This document shows positions 4,638 through 13,167 of a stretch of 35,671 nt of DNA, in pieces. How positions within the stretch are numbered: the first letter of the stretch is position 1; each line of letters starts with the position of its first letter. The notes beneath the pieces are model-generated. The model made no database searches. It saw only the letters and a list, made by a program, of their open reading frames with translations, and had not been told where the DNA came from. Made by a program: the position numbers and the translations under genes. The stretch is from the IMG/VR virus record IMGVR_UViG_3300034378_000133, positions 1-35,671 of that record; one strand, written 5' to 3'. This stretch comes from a virus.

Positions 4638-5903
4638 TTAATCACGATATAAAATTTTTCTTCCCCAACCAGGCGTTTCGCCATGGTCTCTAGTAGCCAA
4701 CCAAATAACGTCATAGTTGGGTTCTTTGTCTGGAAAATCCGCATAAAGATCTCCCATTATAATTAGAACACAAGGTTCAATATTTCGTTTTTCAATTTCA
4801 TCAAAGACACATCTATAATCGGTTCCTCCGCCCCCGAAATACTGAATGTTTAATTGATAATCATTTATTTCTTTCCAATCGTAAACCTGGGTATCAATAC
4901 TACACATATAAGCTTTTACATTTCGAAAGGCACCTAGAAGCCCCTTAACTTCTCCAGCAAACTTATTTAACTGTTGTTCGGAAATAGAGCCCGAAGTATC
5001 AACTGCGATCACAACCTCGTCAATCTTCTCGCCTTCTTCCATAGACGGCATTATAAACTCTGAATCTAAGAACCTGCGATCAGACTGACGATAACTGAAG
5101 TCATCGTGAGATTTTACCACATAATTTACCAGAACTTCTCGCCAATCTACTATGGGTGCCGCTTCTTCGACCAATCTTTGAAGCTCGCCAGGCAAATTTC
5201 CTTTTTGCTTTTGAGCATGAGCATCTGCTGCCTGCTTAACTGCTCGCTGCCATTTCTTTTGCATTTTTTTGTTTTTAGGGTTTCCTTGTCCTTTATACCA
5301 TTGCGAATGATCGCCTCGACACCCACAATTTCCCTCGCCTTCTACTATAGTCATATCTTCATTTTTTTGACCACCATTTCCATCTGCAAATCCCATTTTC
5401 ATCTTTCCTATAACTTTAGGACCCTTGCCTTTTTTATTACCCCTTCCTTTTCCTTTGGTCTTTTTGTCCTGCTTAGTAGCCTTGCTTATTCTATTTCTTA
5501 AATCATTATAAATCTGTTCTGCCGACCAACCTTTGTATCGTTTATCTAAAAGAACTCCTTTGGGCAATCTCATTCCTGTATATCCATTAATATCTCCATT
5601 GATTGACAGATCGGCCGCTATATTCCAAAGCATGCGCTCTCGAGCTCCTACTCTCCATAAATGCCCTAAGGCCAGATGTAAAACTTCATGCACAAGAACC
5701 GCTCGCATTTCCTCATCTTTAAGCTTTTTCATAAATTCCTCTCCATAGTATAAATACTGACCATCTAACCCAACCCCTGCAGTCATTACCGCTTGTTTGG
5801 TTAGACGAGGAATTAACATAAAGAGTAAATAACCAAAAAATGGGAATCTTTCAGTCTTTGCGAGCCATATTTTGGTTTGAATTATGCGATCTTCTAGATT
5901 CAT
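4638..5903 (-). CDS. VWA-like putative metallopeptidase (DUF2201 type)
   Basis: This 421-residue protein has an N-terminal metallopeptidase-like domain with HEVLHLALGH at residues 72-81, a zincin HExxH motif with a third His. A basic low-complexity linker rich in Lys and Gly follows (about 140-170). A C-terminal von Willebrand A-like domain begins at DEVVIAVDTSGSIS (about 295), where DTSGS is the metal-ion adhesion motif. This is the architecture of bacterial DUF2201/VWA-like proteins encoded next to MoxR AAA ATPases. Here the MoxR gene is upstream, separated only by a homing endonuclease gene. By analogy with MoxR/VWA pairs, the two would form a chaperone-like remodelling complex in the cytoplasm. 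Its substrate is unknown. Confidence 0.88.
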   Translation of the reverse strand: MNLEDRIIQTKIWLAKTERFPFFGYLLFMLIPRLTKQAVMTAGVGLDGQYLYYGEEFMKKLKDEEMRAVLVHEVLHLALGHLWRVGARERMLWNIAADLSINGDINGYTGMRLPKGVLLDKRYKGWSAEQIYNDLRNRISKATKQDKKTKGKGRGNKKGKGPKVIGKMKMGFADGNGGQKNEDMTIVEGEGNCGCRGDHSQWYKGQGNPKNKKMQKKWQRAVKQAADAHAQKQKGNLPGELQRLVEEAAPIVDWREVLVNYVVKSHDDFSYRQSDRRFLDSEFIMPSMEEGEKIDEVVIAVDTSGSISEQQLNKFAGEVKGLLGAFRNVKAYMCSIDTQVYDWKEINDYQLNIQYFGGGGTDYRCVFDEIEKRNIEPCVLIIMGDLYADFPDKEPNYDVIWLATRDHGETPGWGRKILYRD

Positions 5904-6685
5904 AAATTAATATATTTTCTTTCTAAATAAACTGTAGCATCTTTATATAAATAGTTTACAATTCTTTTAATTTGTTTGTTTCCTCTATATCGCAAATTAG
6001 AAATTAGGTGCTTTCTTTGAACTTTATATATATTAACTTTATTTACAGAACAATTTTTTATTAATACTTTTTGAATACTTTTAAGAAAACCACAAGAACC
6101 CGAAGTTATAGTTAAAGACCACTGTCCTTTATTGCACTTTGACCAACATCCATCGCCATCTGTCACACCACGAATAAAATGGTGATTAAATTCTTTAGGT
6201 ATTTGAGAGGGACATTGAATAGTAAATGATTTCTTGGGTGTTATATTAAAATTAGTTCTTAAGTCATCGACTAATTTTTTATTTGAAATATCAATATAAA
6301 ATTGATTTTTTGCCTTTAGTTCTTTAAGGGGATAGGTAGCCTTAAGATGTTCTAAAAATTTTTGTAGATGATTTTTGTCTTTTTCGTGTAAACTGATTTT
6401 GATTTCGTTTCCTTTATTCTTACGTATATTTCCATCTGCTGCGATAAATCCAGCCCAATAGCAAGATTGTTCATTATATTGAGAAAAGAAGTTATTATTA
6501 CAAAAATATATATGTGGTCTCCCTTTGCTATAACCAAGATGTCCTTTTTGAAATCCAACTTTTTTAATCATTTCTCGAAACTGCTTGCTTTCATGATAAC
6601 ATTCTTGAGAACAATAAGAACGATAATTGCTTGGCCAATCCATAAAAATATCACCACATTTTTTACATTTAATCTTCGTTTTCAT
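5900..6685 (-). CDS. LAGLIDADG homing endonuclease
   Basis: The 261-residue protein starts at 6685 with a zinc finger (CKKCGDIF, then CSQEC). A FQKGHLGYSKGR segment follows, then two LAGLIDADG-type motifs: WAGFIAADGNI near residue 78 and IRGVTDGDGCW about 95 residues later. Two motifs in one chain indicate a monomeric enzyme. It sits between the MoxR and VWA genes and overlaps both: the first 17 bases lie in the MoxR gene and the stop overlaps the VWA start as ATGA. This suggests a free-standing selfish gene that inserted without breaking its neighbours. No intron is evident. Confidence 0.9.
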   Translation of the reverse strand: MKTKIKCKKCGDIFMDWPSNYRSYCSQECYHESKQFREMIKKVGFQKGHLGYSKGRPHIYFCNNNFFSQYNEQSCYWAGFIAADGNIRKNKGNEIKISLHEKDKNHLQKFLEHLKATYPLKELKAKNQFYIDISNKKLVDDLRTNFNITPKKSFTIQCPSQIPKEFNHHFIRGVTDGDGCWSKCNKGQWSLTITSGSCGFLKSIQKVLIKNCSVNKVNIYKVQRKHLISNLRYRGNKQIKRIVNYLYKDATVYLERKYINL

Positions 6686-7682
6686 GCTCGTCATCATAGA
6701 ATCGCCCAAATTTGTCAAGCCATTTTTGAAACTTAGAGTAAGCCTTAAAGATATTAACATTTCGTCTAGTAATATCTCGAATAGTCAAGATATGAAATTC
6801 AGTAGGCATTTTCTCGGCATACTTGAAAACATTCTCAATGTTTTTCTTGTCGGCCTTAGCAACAATAGAAGACGAGAGCGCATAAAGAGTGCTAGGCTCT
6901 GAAGGAACTTTTACTTTTTTATCGCCCTTAAGAATTTTATTAATGTCAGGTAGATTTGCATAAACTTCTATATAGGAGAAGAACTCACTAGCCATTCCTT
7001 TTCCGATTGTTCCCGCAATTACGTCTTCATCTGTAATTCCTGCTTTTAGAAAGTCAGAAACATATTCCCAGGTTCGCGGAGTTGGATATGCCTTGTCTTC
7101 AACGTTGGGTTTTTTACAAAGGGCAGCTTCTTTAAATTTGAGAAACCCAATGACTTTCTCGCTAATGCCATTTTTCCAGGCCCAGTCTTTCCAAGCCTCT
7201 ACTTCTGGCTCGACAAAGAAATGAACAAACCTATTTGAAAGAGCGGCATTAAATTTTCCCACTCCTGACTTGTCAGTTTCGCGATTGGAAGCAGCCACCA
7301 TTCGTACTCCTTCTGGAAACTTGTAGTGATCCCCGATTGATCTGTCTAAGATTATTCGATAACATCCATTTTGAACTGTCATTGGCGCATTTCCTATTTC
7401 ATCAAAAAGAATTAAAAAGTTTTCCTTAGAATTTGGTTCAGGAAAAAAATCAGGATAAAGCCACTTGGCACGATTTTTTTCCTTATCAGGAAATGGCAAC
7501 CCTAGAAGATCCGAGGGCATAAGAAGAGGTAACCGAATATCAATAAATTTCCAGTTAAACTCTTCTGCTAATTGCTTGCAGATACTTGACTTGCCAATTC
7601 CAGGGCTAGACCACAAAAGAACTGGCTTATGATTCAACTTAAGGATTGACCTCAGCTGTTTTTTGGCGCTTCCAATGTTCAT
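6669..7682 (-). CDS. MoxR-type AAA+ ATPase
   Basis: The 337-residue protein has Walker A SSPGIGKSS (25-33), Walker B ILFDEIGNA (91-99) and a sensor segment AASNRET after the arginine-rich stretch. The region between Walker A and B (LPLLMPSDLLGLPFPD) is typical of MoxR-family ATPases, which read MDSSDLLGLP-like text there. C-terminal residues form a helical lid. MoxR ATPases pair with VWA proteins to insert metals or remodel complexes, and the VWA-metallopeptidase gene lies two genes downstream in the same direction. The plus-strand text AGGAGG just before the start codon is the complement of a ribosome-binding site, so it cannot serve that role for this gene. Confidence 0.9.
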   Translation of the reverse strand: MNIGSAKKQLRSILKLNHKPVLLWSSPGIGKSSICKQLAEEFNWKFIDIRLPLLMPSDLLGLPFPDKEKNRAKWLYPDFFPEPNSKENFLILFDEIGNAPMTVQNGCYRIILDRSIGDHYKFPEGVRMVAASNRETDKSGVGKFNAALSNRFVHFFVEPEVEAWKDWAWKNGISEKVIGFLKFKEAALCKKPNVEDKAYPTPRTWEYVSDFLKAGITDEDVIAGTIGKGMASEFFSYIEVYANLPDINKILKGDKKVKVPSEPSTLYALSSSIVAKADKKNIENVFKYAEKMPTEFHILTIRDITRRNVNIFKAYSKFQKWLDKFGRFYDDEHENED

Positions 7683-7705
7683 ATGTTTTTTAGGAGGAAA
7701 ATTAG

Positions 7706-8215
7706 TTAATTATCCTTTTTTATTATCTTTTTAGCTTTGTCAAATCGCTTCTTGTGGATAACTTGTGAATACTTTCCATTCTTATCAAGATTTTTTTTGT
7801 AAGTTTTAAAATAAAGTCCAGACATAATTCTACCAATTTTCTCGGTAGCATATTCAACTTCTCTCCTTATTTCTTGTGGGCTGGTGTGAGTTTGATAGAT
7901 TAGATCTTGGAATGGTTCGGTAATAGTGTGGGCAACCTCATGACAAAGAGATTCAGTAAAAGTAAAAAAGTCTTTTTTTTTCCACGTCTTCACGGCAGAA
8001 GGGAAAAAAGTCAGCATAGCTCGATGATAGTGAACATTGACGTCCACTTTTGCAAAAACGCTTTCGCCATCAACCTTATAGGCCTCCTCCCCACTATCAT
8101 CTTCTTTGATAGTAATGTTGAATTCATAATCAACGCCAGCTAGCGTCTTAACCCTGTCAATAACATCAAACGCATCTTCTATAAATTTTTTCTCTTCTTT
8201 TTTGTCTTTGAACAT
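7706..8215 (-). CDS. HExxH metalloprotease-like protein
   Basis: The 169-residue protein carries CHEVAHTITEPF at residues 91-102, a zincin HExxH motif, after a beta-rich half containing VDVNVHYHRAMLTFFP. The length and layout resemble SprT-like or small phage metallopeptidases, but I cannot assign a specific family. It is transcribed just upstream of the MoxR gene and likely belongs to the same functional group. A DnaA-box sequence TGTGGATAA lies inside the gene near its 3' end (7753-7761) without an attached promoter. The catalytic role is inferred from the motif alone. Confidence 0.8.
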   Translation of the reverse strand: MFKDKKEEKKFIEDAFDVIDRVKTLAGVDYEFNITIKEDDSGEEAYKVDGESVFAKVDVNVHYHRAMLTFFPSAVKTWKKKDFFTFTESLCHEVAHTITEPFQDLIYQTHTSPQEIRREVEYATEKIGRIMSGLYFKTYKKNLDKNGKYSQVIHKKRFDKAKKIIKKDN

Positions 8216-8219
8216 ATTA

Positions 8220-8471
8220 TTATTCTGTTAATTTTTTAATCTTGGCACAGATTTTGCAATACATATTTTCAAAGGGATAAATATATGGAGCGTAATAAAA
8301 ACCTAATTTTTTTCCACAACCAGTACATTTTAAAACTCTCATTTTTTCTGGTGGCGCAGTAGAAGAGCTGGACTTGGTAGACATGGCACTTGCCGAACAT
8401 TTTCCACCACCAACTGATGAATGAGATGTTATTGGCATTCTTTTTCCATATAATTTTTTAAGCCATTTCAT
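8220..8471 (-). CDS. Zinc-ribbon protein with C-terminal IxKLxE tail
   Basis: The 83-residue protein starts MKWLKKLYGKRMP. A Ser/Thr-rich, low-complexity stretch follows (SASAMSTKSSSSTAPP), then CTGCGKKLGF and the closing CKICAKIKKLTE. The variable part looks disordered, so the C-terminal zinc module and tail are the only folded elements visible. The start overlaps the stop of the CHC2 gene as ATGA. The stop precedes the protease start by a few bases. Confidence 0.83.
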   Translation of the reverse strand: MKWLKKLYGKRMPITSHSSVGGGKCSASAMSTKSSSSTAPPEKMRVLKCTGCGKKLGFYYAPYIYPFENMYCKICAKIKKLTE

Positions 8472-8740
8472 AAGTATTTTTTAAGATACTCAACAGCATC
8501 GAGAAACTTAACATTGGTAAACTTCATTATAAACTCTATAATATCCCCGCCTTGATTACAGCCATAACAATGCCACGTATTAGTTCTTTTATACCAGGCA
8601 AAGCTTGGGTTCTTATCGTTGTGCAAAGGACAAACATACATCCAATAACCATTTCCCCGCCTCTTTGGAGCAGGAGGAAGAATTCTGTCCATCGGAATTT
8701 GTTTTACCTGTTCAATTGTTTTGTGGGGGATTCTTTTCAT
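8468..8740 (-). CDS. Stand-alone CHC2 zinc finger of DnaG-type primase
   Basis: The 90-residue protein matches the zinc-binding domain of bacterial and phage primases: CPLHNDKNPSFAWY (C37, H40), then HCYGCNQGGDIIEFIM (C58, C61). This domain reads the template trinucleotide during primer synthesis. The Toprim and helicase parts lie in a separate gene (9197-10753) two genes upstream, separated by a zinc-ribbon tail gene, so the usual single primase polypeptide is split. The start follows the upstream stop as TAA-T-ATG. Confidence 0.9.
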   Translation of the reverse strand: MKRIPHKTIEQVKQIPMDRILPPAPKRRGNGYWMYVCPLHNDKNPSFAWYKRTNTWHCYGCNQGGDIIEFIMKFTNVKFLDAVEYLKKYL

Positions 8741-8741
8741 A

Positions 8742-9200
8742 TTACTCTATTAACTTCTCAATTTTACGACAAGTAGGACAATAACACCTTAAATCATAGC
8801 CACCCCAATGATAGGGTCTTCTAATCGTTTTATTAAAAATACCAAAGAAAATAGTTTTATTTGAATCAAGCTTCTTGTTACATTTTTTACACCTTAATTC
8901 AGACCGAGAAAGAATTAAATACTTGTCACCATAATGCGCTTTCTTTTTTAACCGCCCATGATATAATCTACAATTACGAAATGTTTTATTATCGTGGGCC
9001 TGATTAAACGCCCCCTTTGTCATGAGCTTAACCTTTCTGGCCATACAATCACTGCTAGTCCTCAAATAAACATCCCGATACCAATATTGATCATTCCATT
9101 CTCTAAAGAAATGAAGAGAAGACTCTAAGGGCGGAAACCTTTCATCTTTAGGGAATTCTTGCTTGATCCACTCATCTTTTATTTCCCATTTCATGCTCAT
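8742..9200 (-). CDS. Zinc-ribbon protein with C-terminal IxKLxE tail
   Basis: The 152-residue protein starts MSMKWEIKDEWIKQEFPKDE. Its N-terminal two thirds are rich in Trp, Arg and Phe, and it ends with CKKCNKKLDSNKT and the closing CPTCRKIEKLIE. The start overlaps the stop of the helicase gene as ATGA, and the next gene starts one base after its stop. It lies between the two halves of the split primase, so a replication-linked role is possible, though only from position. No known domain besides the zinc module is visible. Confidence 0.82.
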   Translation of the reverse strand: MSMKWEIKDEWIKQEFPKDERFPPLESSLHFFREWNDQYWYRDVYLRTSSDCMARKVKLMTKGAFNQAHDNKTFRNCRLYHGRLKKKAHYGDKYLILSRSELRCKKCNKKLDSNKTIFFGIFNKTIRRPYHWGGYDLRCYCPTCRKIEKLIE

Positions 9201-10753
9201 GTTATTTCAGGGACATTATATTCTTCTTCGTCTTTGTCCTCTTTTTCATAATAATTTTTATCTTGAGGGATGTGCTCGCGCATTATTCCAGTTTCTTTTT
9301 CAAATTCAAACTCTAATGGTTTTACTGTCGTATTTCCCTCTCGGTTCTTTTGAACTGCCAATTGAGTAATTGTTTTACCCTCTTGCAATTCAGGAGTTCG
9401 GAATAACATAATAATCATATGAGCATCTCCCTTAATCAAGCCAGAATCACGAAGCTCGTTCATGCTTGGCATTCTTGCCCAGTCTCCTTGGCCCTGTTTT
9501 TTTCTGATATGAGAAATTACAAATATAGTTACATTATAATGACGAGCTATATCTACGATTTCTCTCATTAAATATCCAATCTCTTCTGATATTTTACGAC
9601 TGCTTCTTTTACACAGAAAGTGTAAGTGATCCAATATAAATACTTCAATGTTATGAATCTTCTTGCCCTCTTCAATGGTTTTGCGAAATATATTTAAATC
9701 AAATTTGTCTTGGGCCATGTAAAAGTAAAACGGAAAGTCCCTGATTTTATCCTTAAGATCTTTCCATTCATTCTCTTCCAGCTTAGACACCTCTTTTTCA
9801 GATATAATATTAAACATTCTTCTAGCTAGAAATACAGGATTATCTTCAAGAGGAACATACAACACGGGCGTATCGTGTTTGCACAAATTCATTGCAGTAT
9901 TAAACATAAAACTTGTTTTGCCGTGGGAGGTTTCAGCAGATACCACAATTACATTAGCGCGATTAAACCCTCCAGTCGCCAAATCTAACATAGGATAATG
10001 AAACTGAAAATCTTTTGTTCCATACTTATTTGCCAGAACATCCTCGTAAAGATCTTTAAGAGTAGAAACATCTTTAATCGGGAACTTATTTGAATTTCTA
10101 AGAACATTTCTAAATTCTTTCTCGTCGTATTTTTTAAAGAAATCATTGGCGTCCTTTTCTGGTAATTCTACATTAATACATTTTTTAATTCCTATTCTGT
10201 CTGCCAGCCTGCGAGCGGCCTGTTGTCCTGCCGTGTCGTTATCAAGACAAATATAAACCTTTTCTATGTTTTCTAGCTCATGAATCCAGGTTCCCATGTG
10301 TTGTGCTCCGCCAACCAACGATACTACATTTTTAATACCAGCCTGATAGATTGACATAGCGTCTATTTCTCCTTCAACAACCAATATTCCGTTTTTCTTT
10401 TTTCCTTCTTTAAATCCCTCGTCATTAAACACCCACGTTTCTGAACCAGAGAACCTACTAAATCCTTTTGGATTTGGGGGCAATGTTCTGAATTTGTAAT
10501 CAATCAATTTTCCCTTTTTATAAATGGGAATAACTAGGCTACCCTTATCACCCAGGCCCAATTTAAAGTGTTCAATAGTCTTTAAATCTAACTTTCTGTC
10601 CTGAAGAAGATATAAAAGAGCTTCTTGGTTTTGCAGTAAGTTAGTATGAAATTCGTCAACCCTATTTTCTGGCCGCTTATAATTAATATTGCCAACCTCT
10701 CTAAGGCTTTGGATTTGGCTGTCTATTATTTTGTTTTGCGATGATCCCTCCAT
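9197..10753 (-). CDS. Toprim primase and DnaB-type replicative helicase
   Basis: The 518-residue protein has an N-terminal primase-like segment. A Toprim domain follows (VVEGEIDAMS at 125-134 and LDNDTAG at 170-176). The DnaB/RecA-like helicase domain has Walker A VSAETSHGKTS (271-281) and Walker B VFILDHLHFL (371-380); the conserved SHIRK segment follows. This is the architecture of T7 gp4 without its zinc finger, which is encoded separately at 8468-8740. The start at 10753 overlaps the preceding gene by 53 bases, a long overlap, so a later non-ATG start cannot be excluded. It would unwind and prime at the phage replication fork. Confidence 0.93.
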   Translation of the reverse strand: MEGSSQNKIIDSQIQSLREVGNINYKRPENRVDEFHTNLLQNQEALLYLLQDRKLDLKTIEHFKLGLGDKGSLVIPIYKKGKLIDYKFRTLPPNPKGFSRFSGSETWVFNDEGFKEGKKKNGILVVEGEIDAMSIYQAGIKNVVSLVGGAQHMGTWIHELENIEKVYICLDNDTAGQQAARRLADRIGIKKCINVELPEKDANDFFKKYDEKEFRNVLRNSNKFPIKDVSTLKDLYEDVLANKYGTKDFQFHYPMLDLATGGFNRANVIVVSAETSHGKTSFMFNTAMNLCKHDTPVLYVPLEDNPVFLARRMFNIISEKEVSKLEENEWKDLKDKIRDFPFYFYMAQDKFDLNIFRKTIEEGKKIHNIEVFILDHLHFLCKRSSRKISEEIGYLMREIVDIARHYNVTIFVISHIRKKQGQGDWARMPSMNELRDSGLIKGDAHMIIMLFRTPELQEGKTITQLAVQKNREGNTTVKPLEFEFEKETGIMREHIPQDKNYYEKEDKDEEEYNVPEIT

Positions 10754-11507
10754 CTCGTTTGTCTAAAAATGCTTGGTGCACAGTTAGTTTTTTATCTTTG
10801 ATTACTTTGGCAATATATTTTTTGCAAAATTCATCTTCCCTGCCAACCATTCCGTAATAAATAATTTTGTCGTTGAGCTTCTCCTTGCACAAATTCATTC
10901 GATATCCTATAAGATGAATGGGGTACTTGTGATTGTCTAAATAATCATCCTCCAAATCCATAAATATTGGAATACAGGCTTTAAATACTTGAAACTTTGT
11001 TTGCTTCAAAATATTCTTTAGTTGTTTTCTTGTCTTTGGAATATCTACAACTGGTGTTACTCCGTATTTTTTCTTGAATAAATCCCAGTAAAAATCAAGA
11101 ACTTCTTTAAATTCTGTGTTATATGTTTTAGCCCTGCTTTTGACCTCTTTAATTTGATGAACTATTTCTTCTCCATTGGCCCTTTCAAAATACCACACAT
11201 TGGTTACCATCTCGCCAGCCATTGTTTGAATCTTGTGCTTTTCTCCCAGAATATAAACACTACGAGACTGTCCTTCTAGTCGTTTAATCAGACCCTCTTT
11301 AGTCAAAAGATCGTTAAGGGGACTAATGTTTCCTACTAACAATCCTTTTTCCTCTAATTCCTTGGAGGTCGTCTTCGTGGCCAAATAGGCGCTAGAAGGA
11401 TAAGGATTATTAATAGCCAGATATAATAAACTGAAATAGTGTAAGATGGCATTTCGAGTTAATTTAGGATTAGAAATTAAAATTTTTAGCAGGCTTTCGT
11501 AGTTCAT
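10701..11507 (-). CDS. Putative winged-helix replication protein
   Basis: The 268-residue protein has an N-terminal region with helix-turn-helix character: residues 15-90, including SSAYLATKTTSKELEEKGLL, then LNDLLTKEGLIKRLEGQSRS and a beta hairpin. The C-terminal half is helical and basic. Position directly upstream of the helicase, with a long overlap, fits a phage replication initiator or helicase loader. This is inferred from order and from the winged-helix look, not from a family signature. Confidence 0.72.
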   Translation of the reverse strand: MNYESLLKILISNPKLTRNAILHYFSLLYLAINNPYPSSAYLATKTTSKELEEKGLLVGNISPLNDLLTKEGLIKRLEGQSRSVYILGEKHKIQTMAGEMVTNVWYFERANGEEIVHQIKEVKSRAKTYNTEFKEVLDFYWDLFKKKYGVTPVVDIPKTRKQLKNILKQTKFQVFKACIPIFMDLEDDYLDNHKYPIHLIGYRMNLCKEKLNDKIIYYGMVGREDEFCKKYIAKVIKDKKLTVHQAFLDKRDGGIIAKQNNRQPNPKP

Positions 11508-11809
11508 TTTTCTATATGAATTTTTAGCCCCAAGTATTTAGCGAGCTCCATCTCCATTCTACCTCCTCGACTCTTTTCCCAATTTTTGAGAAAGTAACAA
11601 ATAGGCCTTTTTTCTATCATTAACTTTACGCTACGAGCCATATACCATTCCCAACTTTTCCCTTGTGGATTTTGACGAGCTGGGTTAAAAGTTTTAAATC
11701 CAAGCGTTTGAAGCTCTTTTTCTTTATCATTAAATCTCGCACAGTTTCTAGCCCAGCGCTTTGGCGTGTAATCTGATATTTTGCCTAGTATATAAACTTC
11801 TTTTTTCAT
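11504..11809 (-). CDS. DUF4406-like nucleoside deoxyribosyltransferase-fold protein
   Basis: The 101-residue protein starts MKKEVYILGKISDY, with ELQTLGFKTFNPARQNPQ in the middle. It ends with CYFLKNWEKSRGGRMEMELA, where W-x-x-S-x-G-A/G-x-x-E is the DUF4406 signature. Proteins of this small Rossmann-like group relate to nucleoside 2-deoxyribosyltransferases and are common in phages. A role in nucleotide metabolism is inferred from the family. It overlaps both neighbours by four bases (ATGA). Confidence 0.83.
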   Translation of the reverse strand: MKKEVYILGKISDYTPKRWARNCARFNDKEKELQTLGFKTFNPARQNPQGKSWEWYMARSVKLMIEKRPICYFLKNWEKSRGGRMEMELAKYLGLKIHIEK

Positions 11810-12261
11810 TTTTTTAAATCTTTTAATACGGCTTTAGCCGCTTGAATTAATCTCTCTAATTTCCAAGTCGTCTCGCGATCAGGATCTTTCATCTTTGGCT
11901 CTTCAGCTTTTTTACAGAGATCTAAAAAAGTATCAAAATAAACTACGACCTTAGCAGATTCTAGTGGCTCTTGATGAATCTTAAACACCAAAAGGGGTTC
12001 TCCATAACCCATGCTATCTTTCTCGCTTTGACGCCACCATTCTTGAATCTTTAGAAGTTTTTGATTCTTGCACTCTATATGAGCTTGCCTCCCTAGAATA
12101 GTCAACTTGGTATGGGTATCACCTTTAAACTGTCCCGAGCCAGAGCCAGGAGTTCTTATAGCTTTTTTGTCTAGGCCCTTATCTCGAATGGTTTGAGCCA
12201 CATATTTCTCTAGTTTTTTACCTTTGGCGATTTTAGATTTAGGATCTATATCTGTTTTCAT
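11806..12261 (-). CDS. PD-(D/E)XK nuclease, resolvase-like
   Basis: The 151-residue protein has the order of an archaeal-type Holliday junction resolvase or related nuclease: an N-terminal helix with KGKKLEKYVA (E18), then GSGSGQFKGDTH (D48), then HIECKNQKLLKIQEWW (E63, K65). The E...D...ExK residues form the metal-binding catalytic set. It lies in the replication cluster next to an HNH gene. A role in branch resolution or DNA processing is the family expectation; substrate preference cannot be read from the sequence. Confidence 0.85.
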   Translation of the reverse strand: MKTDIDPKSKIAKGKKLEKYVAQTIRDKGLDKKAIRTPGSGSGQFKGDTHTKLTILGRQAHIECKNQKLLKIQEWWRQSEKDSMGYGEPLLVFKIHQEPLESAKVVVYFDTFLDLCKKAEEPKMKDPDRETTWKLERLIQAAKAVLKDLKK

Positions 12262-12637
12262 ATAATTTTTTCCATTTAGGAGTTATATATTTGTGAGCAA
12301 TCTGTTTCATCTCTGTGACCGTAAGAAAATCATTCTTAATAAGATTACACCGCTCGCAACATAATACAATATTGCCCAGAACATATCCCTCGTTAGGATT
12401 CTTACGATCAACCGTAAGCCGACGAACCGTTTCGTGATGCCAATCTATAATTTTAAGAAGGCTTTCGGGGATTCCACAATAATAACATTTTTTTTCTGAG
12501 ATAGTATGCCAAGTCTTAAACTCCCCACAAGAACATATGTCCATAGGCCGCCCTCTTTTTTTAAGCCCCCTTCTTCTACAGTTTAGGTGCTTATAAATCT
12601 TGTGTGGTTTATTTATATTATTTCCCTGTTTTTGCAT
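12239..12637 (-). CDS. HNH endonuclease
   Basis: The 132-residue protein has CYYCGIP at 51-57, DWHHETV at 65-71, RLTVDRKNP and then GNIVLCCERCNLIKND. This is a full HNH fold with two CxxC zinc pairs and a central His-His. The gene overlaps the upstream gene by 20 bases and the downstream nuclease gene by 23 bases, as do other homing-type genes in this window. The first 32 residues are basic and could be dispensable; an internal start at MDICSCG is possible. Confidence 0.88.
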   Translation of the reverse strand: MQKQGNNINKPHKIYKHLNCRRRGLKKRGRPMDICSCGEFKTWHTISEKKCYYCGIPESLLKIIDWHHETVRRLTVDRKNPNEGYVLGNIVLCCERCNLIKNDFLTVTEMKQIAHKYITPKWKKLYENRYRS

Positions 12638-12827
12638 TGCCCTTCGGAGGGGATTTATAGTATTTAAGAAAATCTTGAACCATTTTCTCTAACTCGTCGT
12701 TCTCAACAAAGAAAAGTCTATGGCCCACCATTTCATCGTCATGACCATATGCATGAGCCATAGCATTCCAAATCAATTGACCTAATCTCATATCAGATAT
12801 TTTATTTTTAGGAATTACTCTTTTCAT
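12618..12827 (-). CDS. Hypothetical protein, 69 aa
   Basis: This small protein starts MKRVIPKNKISDMRLGQLIW. It contains an acidic central part (DDEMVG, ENDELEKM) that looks helical and a basic Pro/Lys C-terminus. Its 3' end overlaps the HNH gene by 20 bases and its 5' end overlaps the HELLH protease gene by 20 bases. The family is not recognised. The RLGQLIWNAM segment resembles small phage proteins of unknown function. Confidence 0.75.
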   Translation of the reverse strand: MKRVIPKNKISDMRLGQLIWNAMAHAYGHDDEMVGHRLFFVENDELEKMVQDFLKYYKSPPKGNAKTGK

Positions 12828-13167
12828 GTATTCTTAATTGCTTGATAACATTAAGTACGTTTTCGCAAATTGTTACAATAAACTTTTCTTCATTTTTAAC
12901 TTTTTTAAAATTTACTTTCGTTCCTCTAATTCCGCTTTCTGTTAAAATTCCATGAAGCAACTCGTGCACGAAGACTTTTTCAATATTCGGAACATCTTTT
13001 CTTATTTTTATTGTTCTTTTGGAACAACAGTAGTTTCCCCAGACTTTTTTATTCTTGGGCACTGGAGTACTGAATTTAACTCCTTTTTTTCTAATCCATT
13101 TTTGCGTCTTAATCTTATAAGTATTCTTGCCTATTTTAATTTTATCAGGAATTTCTATTGTTCTCAT
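12808..13167 (-). CDS. Small HELLH metalloprotease-like protein
   Basis: The 119-residue protein has beta-strand-rich basic text up to residue 60 and then VFVHELLHGILTESG, with the HExxH zinc motif at 68-72. The size and pattern match small phage SprT-like or minigluzincin-like proteins. It is the third HExxH protein in the window, after 4638-5903 and 7706-8215. It overlaps the Gp37/Gp68 gene upstream by four bases. Activity is inferred from the motif. Confidence 0.82.
   Translation of the reverse strand: MRTIEIPDKIKIGKNTYKIKTQKWIRKKGVKFSTPVPKNKKVWGNYCCSKRTIKIRKDVPNIEKVFVHELLHGILTESGIRGTKVNFKKVKNEEKFIVTICENVLNVIKQLRIHEKSNS

Noticed and set aside
7753-7761. DnaA box inside the HExxH gene as part of a promoter module
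   Set aside because: The nine-mer is perfect, but no TTGACA or -10 box follows at the usual spacing, so I count it only as a box.
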